Source: an uncultured Bacteroidota bacterium
Lineage (GTDB): Bacteria > Bacteroidota > Bacteroidia > Bacteroidales > 4484-276
Direction: 5' to 3'
Length of the DNA stretch: 7,685 nt
Assembly (NCBI GenBank): GCA_903930725.1
Contig: CAIYZW010000081.1
Span: forward strand, 1 to 7,685
Part shown: one piece after another, positions 1 through 5,453 of the stretch
How the letters are laid out: the number at the start of each line of letters is the position of its first letter
Numbering within the stretch: position 1 is the stretch's first letter
Position numbers and translations under genes: made by a program
The notes under the pieces: model-generated
The model's database searches: none
What the model was told of the DNA's origin: nothing
What the model saw: only the letters and a program-made list of their open reading frames with translations

Positions 1-211
1 GGCCAACACGATCGAAAAACTTAAACACCTCGAGGCTGCGGAGGTTAAACTTGCAACGTTGCTTTTTAAGCCCGATGCATTTTTAAAAGATTTCCCGATT
101 GATTATATCGGCCTCGAAATTCCAAACGATTTTATTATCGGTTACGGCCTCGACTACGATGGGCTGGCGCGCAATTATCCGGATATTTACAAACTTATTG
201 GGAAAGAATAA
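1..211 (+). CDS. hpt: Hypoxanthine phosphoribosyltransferase, C-terminal part (5' truncated by window edge)
   Basis: The reading frame is open from the left edge (first full codon at base 2) to TAA at 209-211 and encodes the last 69 residues. The segment contains LATLLFKPDAF, then DYIGLEIPNDFIIGYGLDYD and RNYPDIYKL. This is the characteristic C-terminus of type I hypoxanthine(-guanine) phosphoribosyltransferases: the IPNDFIIGYGLDY stretch closes over the purine base, with the Val/Ile-Gly-Tyr-Gly-Leu-Asp core typical of the family. The enzyme salvages hypoxanthine/guanine to IMP/GMP using PRPP in the cytoplasm. The PRPP-binding loop and N-terminus lie outside the window. Its stop is 2 nt from the ATG of obgE, so the two are almost certainly co-transcribed. 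Identification is by motif recognition only. Confidence 0.9.
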   Translation, partial: ANTIEKLKHLEAAEVKLATLLFKPDAFLKDFPIDYIGLEIPNDFIIGYGLDYDGLARNYPDIYKLIGKE

Positions 212-213
212 TA

Positions 214-1215
214 ATGGCCAATTCAAACTTTGTGGATTATGTTAAGATTTACTGTCGTTCGGGCCACGGAGGTGGTGGTTCGGCACATTTTCACCGCGAC
301 CGGATGAACCCACGTGGTGGACCTGATGGCGGCGATGGCGGCAGGGGAGGGCATATTATCCTCAAAGGAAATAAGCAGCTTTGGACATTGCTCCATCTAA
401 AATATACCAAGCACATCAAAGCCGAACCCGGCGGTCATGGCGGCTCATCGCTTAAAACCGGTGCCAACGGCCAGGATGTTTACCTTGAAGTCCCACTGGG
501 CACAGTTGCCCGTGATTTTGAAACGGGTGAAATCGAATTTGAGATAAATGAGCACGACGAAGAAAGAATTTTAGTCCCCGGTGGCAGAGGTGGTCAGGGA
601 AACGATCATTTTAAATCGCCCACCAATCAGGCTCCAAAATATGCCCAGCCCGGCGAACCCGAAATTGAAACCATAAAAATCCTCGAATTAAAATTATTGG
701 CCGATGTTGGCCTTGTTGGATTTCCAAACGCTGGAAAATCAACGCTTTTGTCGGTAATTTCGGCAGCAAAACCCGAAATTGCTGATTACCCTTTTACTAC
801 ACTAACGCCAAATCTTGGCATCGTGCATTACCACGATTACCGGTCGTTTATCATGGCCGATATTCCTGGGATAATTGAGGGTGCCCACGAAGGTAAGGGT
901 TTAGGCTTACGATTTCTAAAGCATATCGAGCGAAATTCAATCCTTTTATTTATGGTTCCAGCTGACAGCAACAGCATCAAAGAAGAATACCGGATTTTGC
1001 TGAACGAACTTAATCAGTACAATCCCGAGATGCTCGACAAATCAAAATTGCTGGCTATCACCAAAACCGACCTTTTAGATGACGAGTTAAAACGTGAAAT
1101 TGCGAAGGATTTGCCCGATTTGCCGTATGTTTTCATTTCTTCGGTTGCCCAGCAAGGACTTCAGAAGTTGAAGGATATGATCTGGAATGAGTTGAATAAA
1201 GATGTTTCAGAATAA
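214..1215 (+). CDS. obgE: Obg/CgtA family ribosome-associated GTPase
   Basis: 333 residues. Residues 1-158 form the glycine-rich Obg fold (FVDYVKIYCRSGHGGGGSAHFHR near the start, then GGPDGGDGGRGG at 35-46 and VPGGRGGQGN at 121-130). A G domain follows: G1 GFPNAGKST at 169-177, G2 region YPFTTLTPNLG at 192-202, G3 DIPG at 216-219, G4 TKTD at 283-286 (in place of NKxD) and G5 SSV at 309-311. Obg proteins bind the 50S subunit, aid its late assembly and respond to GTP/ppGpp levels. The protein ends soon after the G domain and has no obvious C-terminal OCT extension, as is common outside Firmicutes. The ATG at 214 is chosen because it opens directly into the conserved FVDYVKI start and sits 2 nt after the hpt stop. 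Confidence 0.96.
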   Translation: MANSNFVDYVKIYCRSGHGGGGSAHFHRDRMNPRGGPDGGDGGRGGHIILKGNKQLWTLLHLKYTKHIKAEPGGHGGSSLKTGANGQDVYLEVPLGTVARDFETGEIEFEINEHDEERILVPGGRGGQGNDHFKSPTNQAPKYAQPGEPEIETIKILELKLLADVGLVGFPNAGKSTLLSVISAAKPEIADYPFTTLTPNLGIVHYHDYRSFIMADIPGIIEGAHEGKGLGLRFLKHIERNSILLFMVPADSNSIKEEYRILLNELNQYNPEMLDKSKLLAITKTDLLDDELKREIAKDLPDLPYVFISSVAQQGLQKLKDMIWNELNKDVSE

Positions 1216-1234
1216 TATTTTATTACGAAGTTGA

Positions 1235-1256
1235 CAGTTGGCAATGCTGCCGACTG
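1235..1256. repeat. Imperfect inverted repeat after obgE
   Basis: The arms CAGTTGGCA (1235-1243) and TGCCGACTG (1248-1256) pair over 9 bp with one G·T wobble around a 4-nt loop, 20 nt past the obgE stop. No T-tract follows on either strand, so it is not a textbook intrinsic terminator. It could still stop or stabilise the hpt-obgE transcript. The surrounding text (TTGACAGTTGGCA ... GCCGACTGGTAACTG) resembles the degenerate GTTGACAGTTGGCAG-like intergenic repeats I recall from other Bacteroidota genomes. That resemblance is from memory only. Confidence 0.4.
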
Positions 1257-1311
1257 GTAACTGATGAAAGGCAACTCCTTATATTCGTTTTCAAATAAAA
1301 TTTGTTGACAT

Positions 1312-1890
1312 TTGATAAACTATCTTCAAAATCTCGATACCCAGCTTTTCCTTTTCCTGAATGGATTTCATAATTCCTTTTTTGATTTTTTGATGTTCTG
1401 GATCAGTGACCGCTTCATCTGGATTCCGCTTTATCTGTTCTTCATTTTTCTTATCATAAAAAAATATAGGAGAAACGCTGTTTGGATTTTGTTGCTGGTT
1501 GCAGTAATGATGCTGGTTTCGGACCAATTAAGTGTTTTGATAAAAAACCTGATCCAAAGGCCGCGACCTTGCCACAACGAGCAAATTGCTGCATTGGTTC
1601 ATTTGGTAAACGGTAAATGTGGCGGCGTTTTTGGATTTGTTTCGTCACATGCTTCAAATTCGTTTACCATCGCGATTTTCCTTATTCCATTTTTGCGGAG
1701 CTATTCTAAATATTTCAGCTGGGGAGTCGTTTTTTGGGCTGCAATAATTTCTGATTCAAGGGTTTATCTAGGAGTACATTACCCTGGCGATATTCTTTTT
1801 GGTGCATTGCTTGGATGTGTAATAGGATATTTATTTTCGGTTATTTATTTTAAGATTTTAATCAAAAGCCCGATAATTTCAAAATCATAA
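1312..1890 (+). CDS. PAP2-superfamily membrane phosphatase (undecaprenyl-PP / lipid phosphatase type)
   Basis: 192 residues, strongly hydrophobic, with several membrane segments (about 37-50, 56-75, 116-128, 136-147 and 160-180). The three acid-phosphatase motifs are present. C1 is K78-x6-R85-P86 (KNLIQRPRP). C2 is S111-S112-H113, a variant of PSGH with H113 as the general acid/base. C3 is S149-R150-x5-H156 (SRVYLGVH), with H156 as the nucleophile-activated His. Family members remove phosphate from isoprenoid or lipid (pyro)phosphates at the membrane, including undecaprenyl pyrophosphate recycling, PG-P or lipid A. The substrate cannot be told from sequence. An in-frame TGA at 1306-1308 lies just upstream and the next in-frame ATG would delete the first membrane segment. 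A TTG start at 1312 is therefore the best option, giving the usual short lead-in to DTQLFLFLNG. The gene is probably transcribed separately from obgE. Confidence 0.88.
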   Translation: MINYLQNLDTQLFLFLNGFHNSFFDFLMFWISDRFIWIPLYLFFIFLIIKKYRRNAVWILLLVAVMMLVSDQLSVLIKNLIQRPRPCHNEQIAALVHLVNGKCGGVFGFVSSHASNSFTIAIFLIPFLRSYSKYFSWGVVFWAAIISDSRVYLGVHYPGDILFGALLGCVIGYLFSVIYFKILIKSPIISKS

Positions 1891-1932
1891 GCCTTCAATC
1901 AACCATCAATGACAGGATGGCAGAAATATTCG

Positions 1933-1941
1933 TAATTTTGC
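1933..1941 (+). promoter_or_regulatory. Bacteroidota-type -7 promoter box upstream of the sigma-54 activator
   Basis: TAATTTTGC fits the TAnnTTTG consensus used by the Bacteroidota primary sigma factor and lies 35 nt before the ATG at 1976, in the 85-nt spacer after the PAP2 gene. I see no convincing TTG/TTTG -33 element at the usual distance (about 1908-1914 reads CAATGAC), so the promoter is supported by the -7 box and position only. Transcription would begin around 1947 and run into the activator, lptE and the carbonic anhydrase-like gene. Confidence 0.5.
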
Positions 1942-1975
1942 ATCATCTAAATTTACTTTAAATTAAAAAGAACTG

Positions 1976-3202
1976 ATGGACGTTCAAGCAATAAAACTGA
2001 GATTTGGAATTATCGGAAACGACCCGGGACTGAACCGGGCCATTGATATTGCAAAACAGGTTGCCCCAACCGATCTTACCGTTTTGATAACCGGTGAAAG
2101 TGGAACAGGGAAGGAGGTCTTTCCGCAGATTATCCACCAGTTAAGCACCCGGAAACATGGGCCGTACATTGCTGTTAACTGTGGTGCCATTCCCGAAGGC
2201 ACCATTGATTCTGAATTATTTGGTCACGAAAAAGGCTCCTTTACCGGTGCTCACGAAGCACGCAAAGGATATTTTGAGGTTGCAAGTGGTGGCACCATCT
2301 TTTTGGACGAAGTGGCCGAACTTCCGCTTTCGACACAGGTGAGGTTGCTGCGTGTACTCGAATCGGGTGAGTTTATGAAAGTAGGTTCATCAAAAGTCAT
2401 CAAAACTGATGTGAGGGTTATTGCAGCTTCCAACGTGGTTATTCCCGATGCCATTGATCGCGGGAAATTCAGGCAGGACCTGTATTACCGCCTCAACACC
2501 GTTCCAATAATTATCCCGCCACTCCGAAACCGCAGAGAGGACATTTTCCTGCTTTTGCGAAAATTTGCTTCCGATTTTGCCGAAAAATACCGCATGCCTC
2601 CTATCCAGCTCGACATTACCGCAGTGGAATTGCTAACAGATTATCGCTGGGATGGAAATATCAGGCAGTTGAAGAATATTACCGAGCAAATTTCGATCAT
2701 CGAAGCAAACAGACAGATTTCACGTGAAACCTTGCTCAAATATCTTCCGATGGCCAATATTTCCAAATTACCAATTCTTTACAACAAAGAAGATATTGGC
2801 CACGATATGACCGAACGCGACATCATGTACAAAGTGTTGTTTGAAATGCGCAAGGATATCGCAGACCTAAAAAAAAGCGTTAATGAAATCCTCGAAAACG
2901 AAGATGGTGGACAGCTCAGGGAACGAAATCCGCAATTGCTTAAAAAATTGTATCACAACATCAGCGATATAAAAAACATTGACGACAATAACGAGTTACA
3001 ATCTGATTTTGAGACAATAACCGAGGAGGCCATCCAGGATCCTGAAATTTTAGAAGAGTCGCTTTCGATACAAAAAAAGGAATTCGACCTCATCAAAAAA
3101 GCTCTCGACAAACATTCGGGAAAACGAAAACTGGCAGCTAACGATTTGGGTATTTCCGAAAGGACACTTTATCGGAAAATTAAAGAATACAACATCGAAT
3201 AA
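1976..3202 (+). CDS. Sigma-54-dependent transcriptional activator lacking an N-terminal sensor domain
   Basis: 408 residues. A sigma-54-interacting AAA+ domain begins almost at residue 10. Walker A is GESGTGKE (40-47), the sigma-54 contact loop is GSFTGA (87-92, with Ser for the usual Ala of GAFTGA), Walker B is GGTIFLDEV (105-113), the sensor I region is ASN (151-153), and the arginine-finger region is FRQDLYYRLN (165-174). The sensor II segment is DGNIRQL (226-232, replacing the common PGNVREL). A charged, partly helical linker of about 100 residues (265-365) leads to a Fis-type helix-turn-helix (about 370-405, ending LGISERTLYRKIKEY). There is no receiver, PAS or GAF domain, so activity is probably set by partner proteins or abundance, as for PspF. 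It is followed 1 nt later by lptE, an arrangement I recall in other Bacteroidales. This suggests, but does not prove, a role in envelope homeostasis. Target promoters are not visible here. Confidence 0.93.
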   Translation: MDVQAIKLRFGIIGNDPGLNRAIDIAKQVAPTDLTVLITGESGTGKEVFPQIIHQLSTRKHGPYIAVNCGAIPEGTIDSELFGHEKGSFTGAHEARKGYFEVASGGTIFLDEVAELPLSTQVRLLRVLESGEFMKVGSSKVIKTDVRVIAASNVVIPDAIDRGKFRQDLYYRLNTVPIIIPPLRNRREDIFLLLRKFASDFAEKYRMPPIQLDITAVELLTDYRWDGNIRQLKNITEQISIIEANRQISRETLLKYLPMANISKLPILYNKEDIGHDMTERDIMYKVLFEMRKDIADLKKSVNEILENEDGGQLRERNPQLLKKLYHNISDIKNIDDNNELQSDFETITEEAIQDPEILEESLSIQKKEFDLIKKALDKHSGKRKLAANDLGISERTLYRKIKEYNIE

Positions 3203-3203
3203 T

Positions 3204-3725
3204 ATGGCAATAAAACATAAAATTGCTGCGATAGCTGCTTCATTAGCAGCATTTTTATTGATTTACTCCTGCAGCGTAAATTATTCATTTACAGGCGCTA
3301 ATATTTCGCCAGCCATTAAAACAATTCAAATTGATTATTTCCAGAATAACGCTGCTTTGGTAAACCCAACATTAAGCCAGCAGTTCACCGATGCTTTGCG
3401 CGATAAATTTCAATCGCAAACCAACCTGATTATTGTTAACCAGGGCGGTGATTTGGTTATCGAAGGTCAGATTACTGACTACAACACCCGGCCAACGGCA
3501 ATTCAAAGTGGCGATGTGGCCGCATTAAACCGGCTTACCATTTCGGTAAAAGTCACCTTTATTAATAAAGTTGACGAAACTCAGAGCTTTATTGACCAGA
3601 CTTTTACCCGTTACGAAGATTATCCCAGTTCGCAGGATTTGAACAGCGTTCAGGAAACGTTGGTGAAAACCATTAACGAATATCTTATCGAGGATATCTT
3701 TAACAAAGCGGTGGTGAATTGGTAA
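3204..3725 (+). CDS. lptE: LptE-like LPS-assembly lipoprotein
   Basis: 173 residues. A lipoprotein signal peptide has a basic start (MAIKHK), a hydrophobic core (about 8-20) and a relaxed lipobox LIYSC with the lipidated Cys at 23, followed by SVNYSFTGANIS. The CxxYSFTGA-type opening and the length are typical of the Bacteroidota LptE family, described as LPS assembly lipoproteins. Known LptE plugs the LptD beta-barrel in the outer membrane and helps deliver LPS to the cell surface. The body (about 40-165) alternates strands and helices, with FTDALRDKF, then GDLVIEGQITDY, then LTISVKVTFINK, as in LptE. The ATG lies 1 nt after the stop of the sigma-54 activator, so the genes are co-transcribed and probably translationally linked. 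Assignment rests on recognised family pattern and context. Sequence conservation in LptE is low, so a different outer-membrane lipoprotein cannot be excluded. Confidence 0.82.
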   Translation: MAIKHKIAAIAASLAAFLLIYSCSVNYSFTGANISPAIKTIQIDYFQNNAALVNPTLSQQFTDALRDKFQSQTNLIIVNQGGDLVIEGQITDYNTRPTAIQSGDVAALNRLTISVKVTFINKVDETQSFIDQTFTRYEDYPSSQDLNSVQETLVKTINEYLIEDIFNKAVVNW

Positions 3726-3752
3726 ACTTTCCAGTAAAAAATTAAGATAAAA

Positions 3753-4268
3753 ATGGCACTCATAAAAAGTTTAAACGGTTTTACACCTCAATTTGGTGAA
3801 CGTTGCTTCCTGGCCGAAAATGCCACTGTCATTGGCGATGTTGCAATGGGTAACGATTGCAGCATCTGGTTTACTGCAGTTGTTCGTGGCGATGTTCATT
3901 ACATCCGCATCGGCAATAATGTAAATATACAGGATGGAGCCATCATTCATTGCACCTATAAAAAATCACCTGTAAATATCGGTAATTTTGTTTCCATCGC
4001 TCACCGGGCCATCATTCATGGCTGCACAATTCAGGATAATGTTTTAATTGGGATGGGCGCAATTGTGATGGATGACGCGGTTATCGAAAGCAACTCGATT
4101 ATTGCTGCCGGCGCACTTGTATCCAAAAACACAATTGTAAAATCAGGCTCAGTTTATGCCGGAATTCCTGCAAAAAAAATTAAAGACATTGACGGTGCAC
4201 TGATGGAAGGCGAAATCCAACGGATTGCCAAAAGCTATTCGATGTATGCCAGCTGGTACGAAATGTAG
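3753..4268 (+). CDS. Gamma-class carbonic anhydrase-like hexapeptide-repeat protein (YrdA/PaaY/CaiE type)
   Basis: 171 residues forming a left-handed beta-helix of hexapeptide repeats (I/V-G-x-x-x-x periodicity from about 25 to 140) and a C-terminal helix (about 150-168). The family signatures are VVRGDVHYIRIG (43-54, with R46 and D48), NIQDGAIIH (58-66, with Q60 and D61), and SIAHRAIIHGC (81-91). The three zinc ligands expected for gamma carbonic anhydrases appear as H66, H84 and H89. The residue before H84 is Ala rather than the common Gly. These proteins are cytoplasmic trimers with metal sites between subunits. Some hydrate CO2, while others have no proven activity, so catalysis is inferred. 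It lies 27 nt after lptE and probably belongs to the same transcript, though its function has no obvious link to LPS transport. The start at 3753 gives the standard MALIKSLNGFTP opening. Confidence 0.9.
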   Translation: MALIKSLNGFTPQFGERCFLAENATVIGDVAMGNDCSIWFTAVVRGDVHYIRIGNNVNIQDGAIIHCTYKKSPVNIGNFVSIAHRAIIHGCTIQDNVLIGMGAIVMDDAVIESNSIIAAGALVSKNTIVKSGSVYAGIPAKKIKDIDGALMEGEIQRIAKSYSMYASWYEM

Positions 4269-4343
4269 AAACCTTTGTGGTAAATGCCCTACAGGATTTC
4301 CCGGTGAAACCAATTTTGTGACACGGAGATTAAATTTTTATTA

Positions 4344-4378
4344 ATTGTTAATAAATAAACAATAAACCATAAGGTTCG
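4344..4378 (+). promoter_or_regulatory. Possible weak promoter or operator upstream of the GAPDH pair
   Basis: The 159-nt spacer 4269-4427 is AT-rich and holds no gene. It contains a 6-bp inverted repeat ATTGTT (4344-4349) / AACAAT (4358-4363) with an 8-nt AT loop. A TTG within its left arm (4345-4347) lies 22 nt upstream of TAAGGTTCG (4370-4378), a poor match to TAnnTTTG. This is the best promoter-like arrangement I can find for the GAPDH operon, but the -7 match is weak. The inverted repeat could be an operator or chance in AT-rich DNA. Confidence 0.25.
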
Positions 4379-4427
4379 TTGTTTCTTTGAGTTGAATTGA
4401 ATTTTTTTTAAACTAAAGTATAATAAT

Positions 4428-5453
4428 ATGAGAAAAGTACGATTAGGACTCATGGGCTTCGGCGAAATCAATCGTCACCTGTACAGGCTTTGTCTCGAAG
4501 ACGACAAAATTGAAGTTGTTGCAATCAGTGACATCGGCCGCCCTGAAATCCTGGTTTATCTGTTAGAATCAGAGACCAAAAGAAGCAAAAAAAACTTAGA
4601 AATTAAACTTGAAGGAAACTTTCTGGTTTCCAGCAATGGCAAGGCTCGTATGTTAAAAGTTGGTAATCCGGGCGATGTGCCATGGGATGCTTTTAATGTT
4701 GACGTAGTTGTTGACGGCACCGGAAAATACCGTACCCGCAAAGAAATGGAAGGCCACCTTCAATCAGGCGCAAAGCGTGTTATCTTAAACTCGCTGCCCG
4801 ACGACGAAATTGACCGCATAATTATCAGAGGCGTGAATGAAGCAACCATGAAAAAATCCGATAAACTCATTTCGGCAGGTTCTTCGACCACCAACGCAAC
4901 AGCCATCATGTTAAAAATTCTTGACGATGCTTTTGGCGTTGAATATGCGTTGTTTACCACCGTACATTCATACACCGCCGACCAGCCTTTGCGCGATACT
5001 GCCGGGACCGATTTCAGGAGAAGCCGCTCAGCTGCCGAAAACATCATCCCCAACGCATCGCCAACACCAAAATGGCTCCAGATTATTATGCCCGAATTTA
5101 ATGGCCGTGTTGAAGGCTGTGCCCTTAATGTGCCGGTTCCTGCCGGTTCCATGCTCGACCTTACCGCAGTTCTCCGCGACAAGGATGCAACCATTGACGA
5201 TGTAAATAAAGCCATCGAAGCTGCTGCTGCAAAAATTCCCGGAATTTTGGAAGTTACCGACGATCCGATTGTATCGGTTGACGTTGTAGGAAACCGTCAC
5301 TCGGTGATTTACGATAAATTAGCTACCATGAAATCGAAAGGCAGAATGTTGAAAATCCTTACCTGGTATCATAGCACGCTGGCTATGGCCGTAAATATTG
5401 AGGAAGTTATTCTTGCTTATCATAAACTTAACGAAGAAGGAGGTGTAAAATGA
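4428..5453 (+). CDS. GAPDH-like protein lacking the catalytic cysteine (apparent pseudoenzyme)
   Basis: 341 residues that align end to end with the GAPDH encoded just downstream. The N-terminal Rossmann half is altered: GFGEINR at 10-16 replaces GFGRIGR, although D35, which normally contacts the adenine ribose, is kept. The active-site segment SNASCTTNC is instead SAGSSTTNA (149-157), so the nucleophilic Cys is Ser153. The catalytic His is kept (H180), as is one phosphate-site Arg (R198). The other phosphate-site Arg is N234 (ALNVP for ALRVP), the TTTGAAK loop is NASPTPK (209-215), and the cofactor-binding NEWGY near the C-terminus is STLAM (316-320). Normal oxidative phosphorylation of glyceraldehyde-3-phosphate is therefore very unlikely. 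The frame is intact, most structural positions are kept, and the gene overlaps the next by ATGA, so this looks like a maintained protein and not decay. Plausible but unproven roles are a non-catalytic subunit, a regulator of the true GAPDH, or a different ligand-binding function. Confidence 0.93.
   Translation: MRKVRLGLMGFGEINRHLYRLCLEDDKIEVVAISDIGRPEILVYLLESETKRSKKNLEIKLEGNFLVSSNGKARMLKVGNPGDVPWDAFNVDVVVDGTGKYRTRKEMEGHLQSGAKRVILNSLPDDEIDRIIIRGVNEATMKKSDKLISAGSSTTNATAIMLKILDDAFGVEYALFTTVHSYTADQPLRDTAGTDFRRSRSAAENIIPNASPTPKWLQIIMPEFNGRVEGCALNVPVPAGSMLDLTAVLRDKDATIDDVNKAIEAAAAKIPGILEVTDDPIVSVDVVGNRHSVIYDKLATMKSKGRMLKILTWYHSTLAMAVNIEEVILAYHKLNEEGGVK
5437..5445 (+). promoter_or_regulatory. Near-perfect Shine-Dalgarno sequence for the catalytic GAPDH gene
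   Basis: AAGGAGGTG sits inside the last codons of the upstream GAPDH-like gene, with 6 nt between GGAGG and the ATG at 5450. None of the other starts in this window has a comparable site, in line with the general Bacteroidota habit of not using Shine-Dalgarno pairing. Together with the ATGA overlap it fixes the start of the downstream gene and points to coupled or reinitiated translation. Confidence 0.75.

Noticed and set aside
1304..1309. TTGACA before the PAP2 gene as a sigma-70 -35 box, and TATAAT at 4419-4424 as a -10 box before the GAPDH pair
   Set aside because: Bacteroidota primary promoters do not follow the E. coli consensus, neither box has a partner at the proper spacing, and TATAAT would lie directly on the start codon.
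1291..1657. Reverse-strand open frames opposite the PAP2 gene
   Set aside because: The PAP2 frame carries all three family motifs; the antisense products look like low-complexity shadows.
2290..2305. TGGCAC followed by TTTTTGG as a sigma-54 promoter within the activator gene; also TGGCAC at the start of the carbonic anhydrase-like gene
   Set aside because: Spacing to a TTGC element is wrong in both cases and both are explained by coding sequence (Gly-Gly-Thr-Ile of Walker B; Met-Ala-Leu start).
3234..3250. GCTGC/GCAGC hairpin followed by a T-run at the start of lptE, resembling an attenuator
   Set aside because: The 5-bp stem comes from alternating Ala codons in the signal peptide and is too weak to act as a terminator.
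4587..4595. A8 run forming an A AAA AAC slippery heptamer in the GAPDH-like gene
   Set aside because: A -1 shift would reach a TAA within a few codons, no stimulatory structure is evident, and similar A8 runs occur in the activator (2869-2876) and the carbonic anhydrase-like gene (4172-4179). It is more likely AT-biased Lys codons.
5131..5150. Perfect tandem repeat of the 10-mer TGCCGGTTCC inside the GAPDH-like gene
   Set aside because: It encodes the conserved Val-Pro-Val-Pro-Ala-Gly-Ser motif that aligns without a gap to VPVPDGS in the downstream GAPDH, so it is not a duplication and arises from codon choice.
4760..5215. Long reverse-strand open frame of 151 codons opposite the GAPDH-like gene
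   Set aside because: It is antisense to a well-supported gene, has no recognisable domains or leader signals, and reflects codon structure on the other strand.
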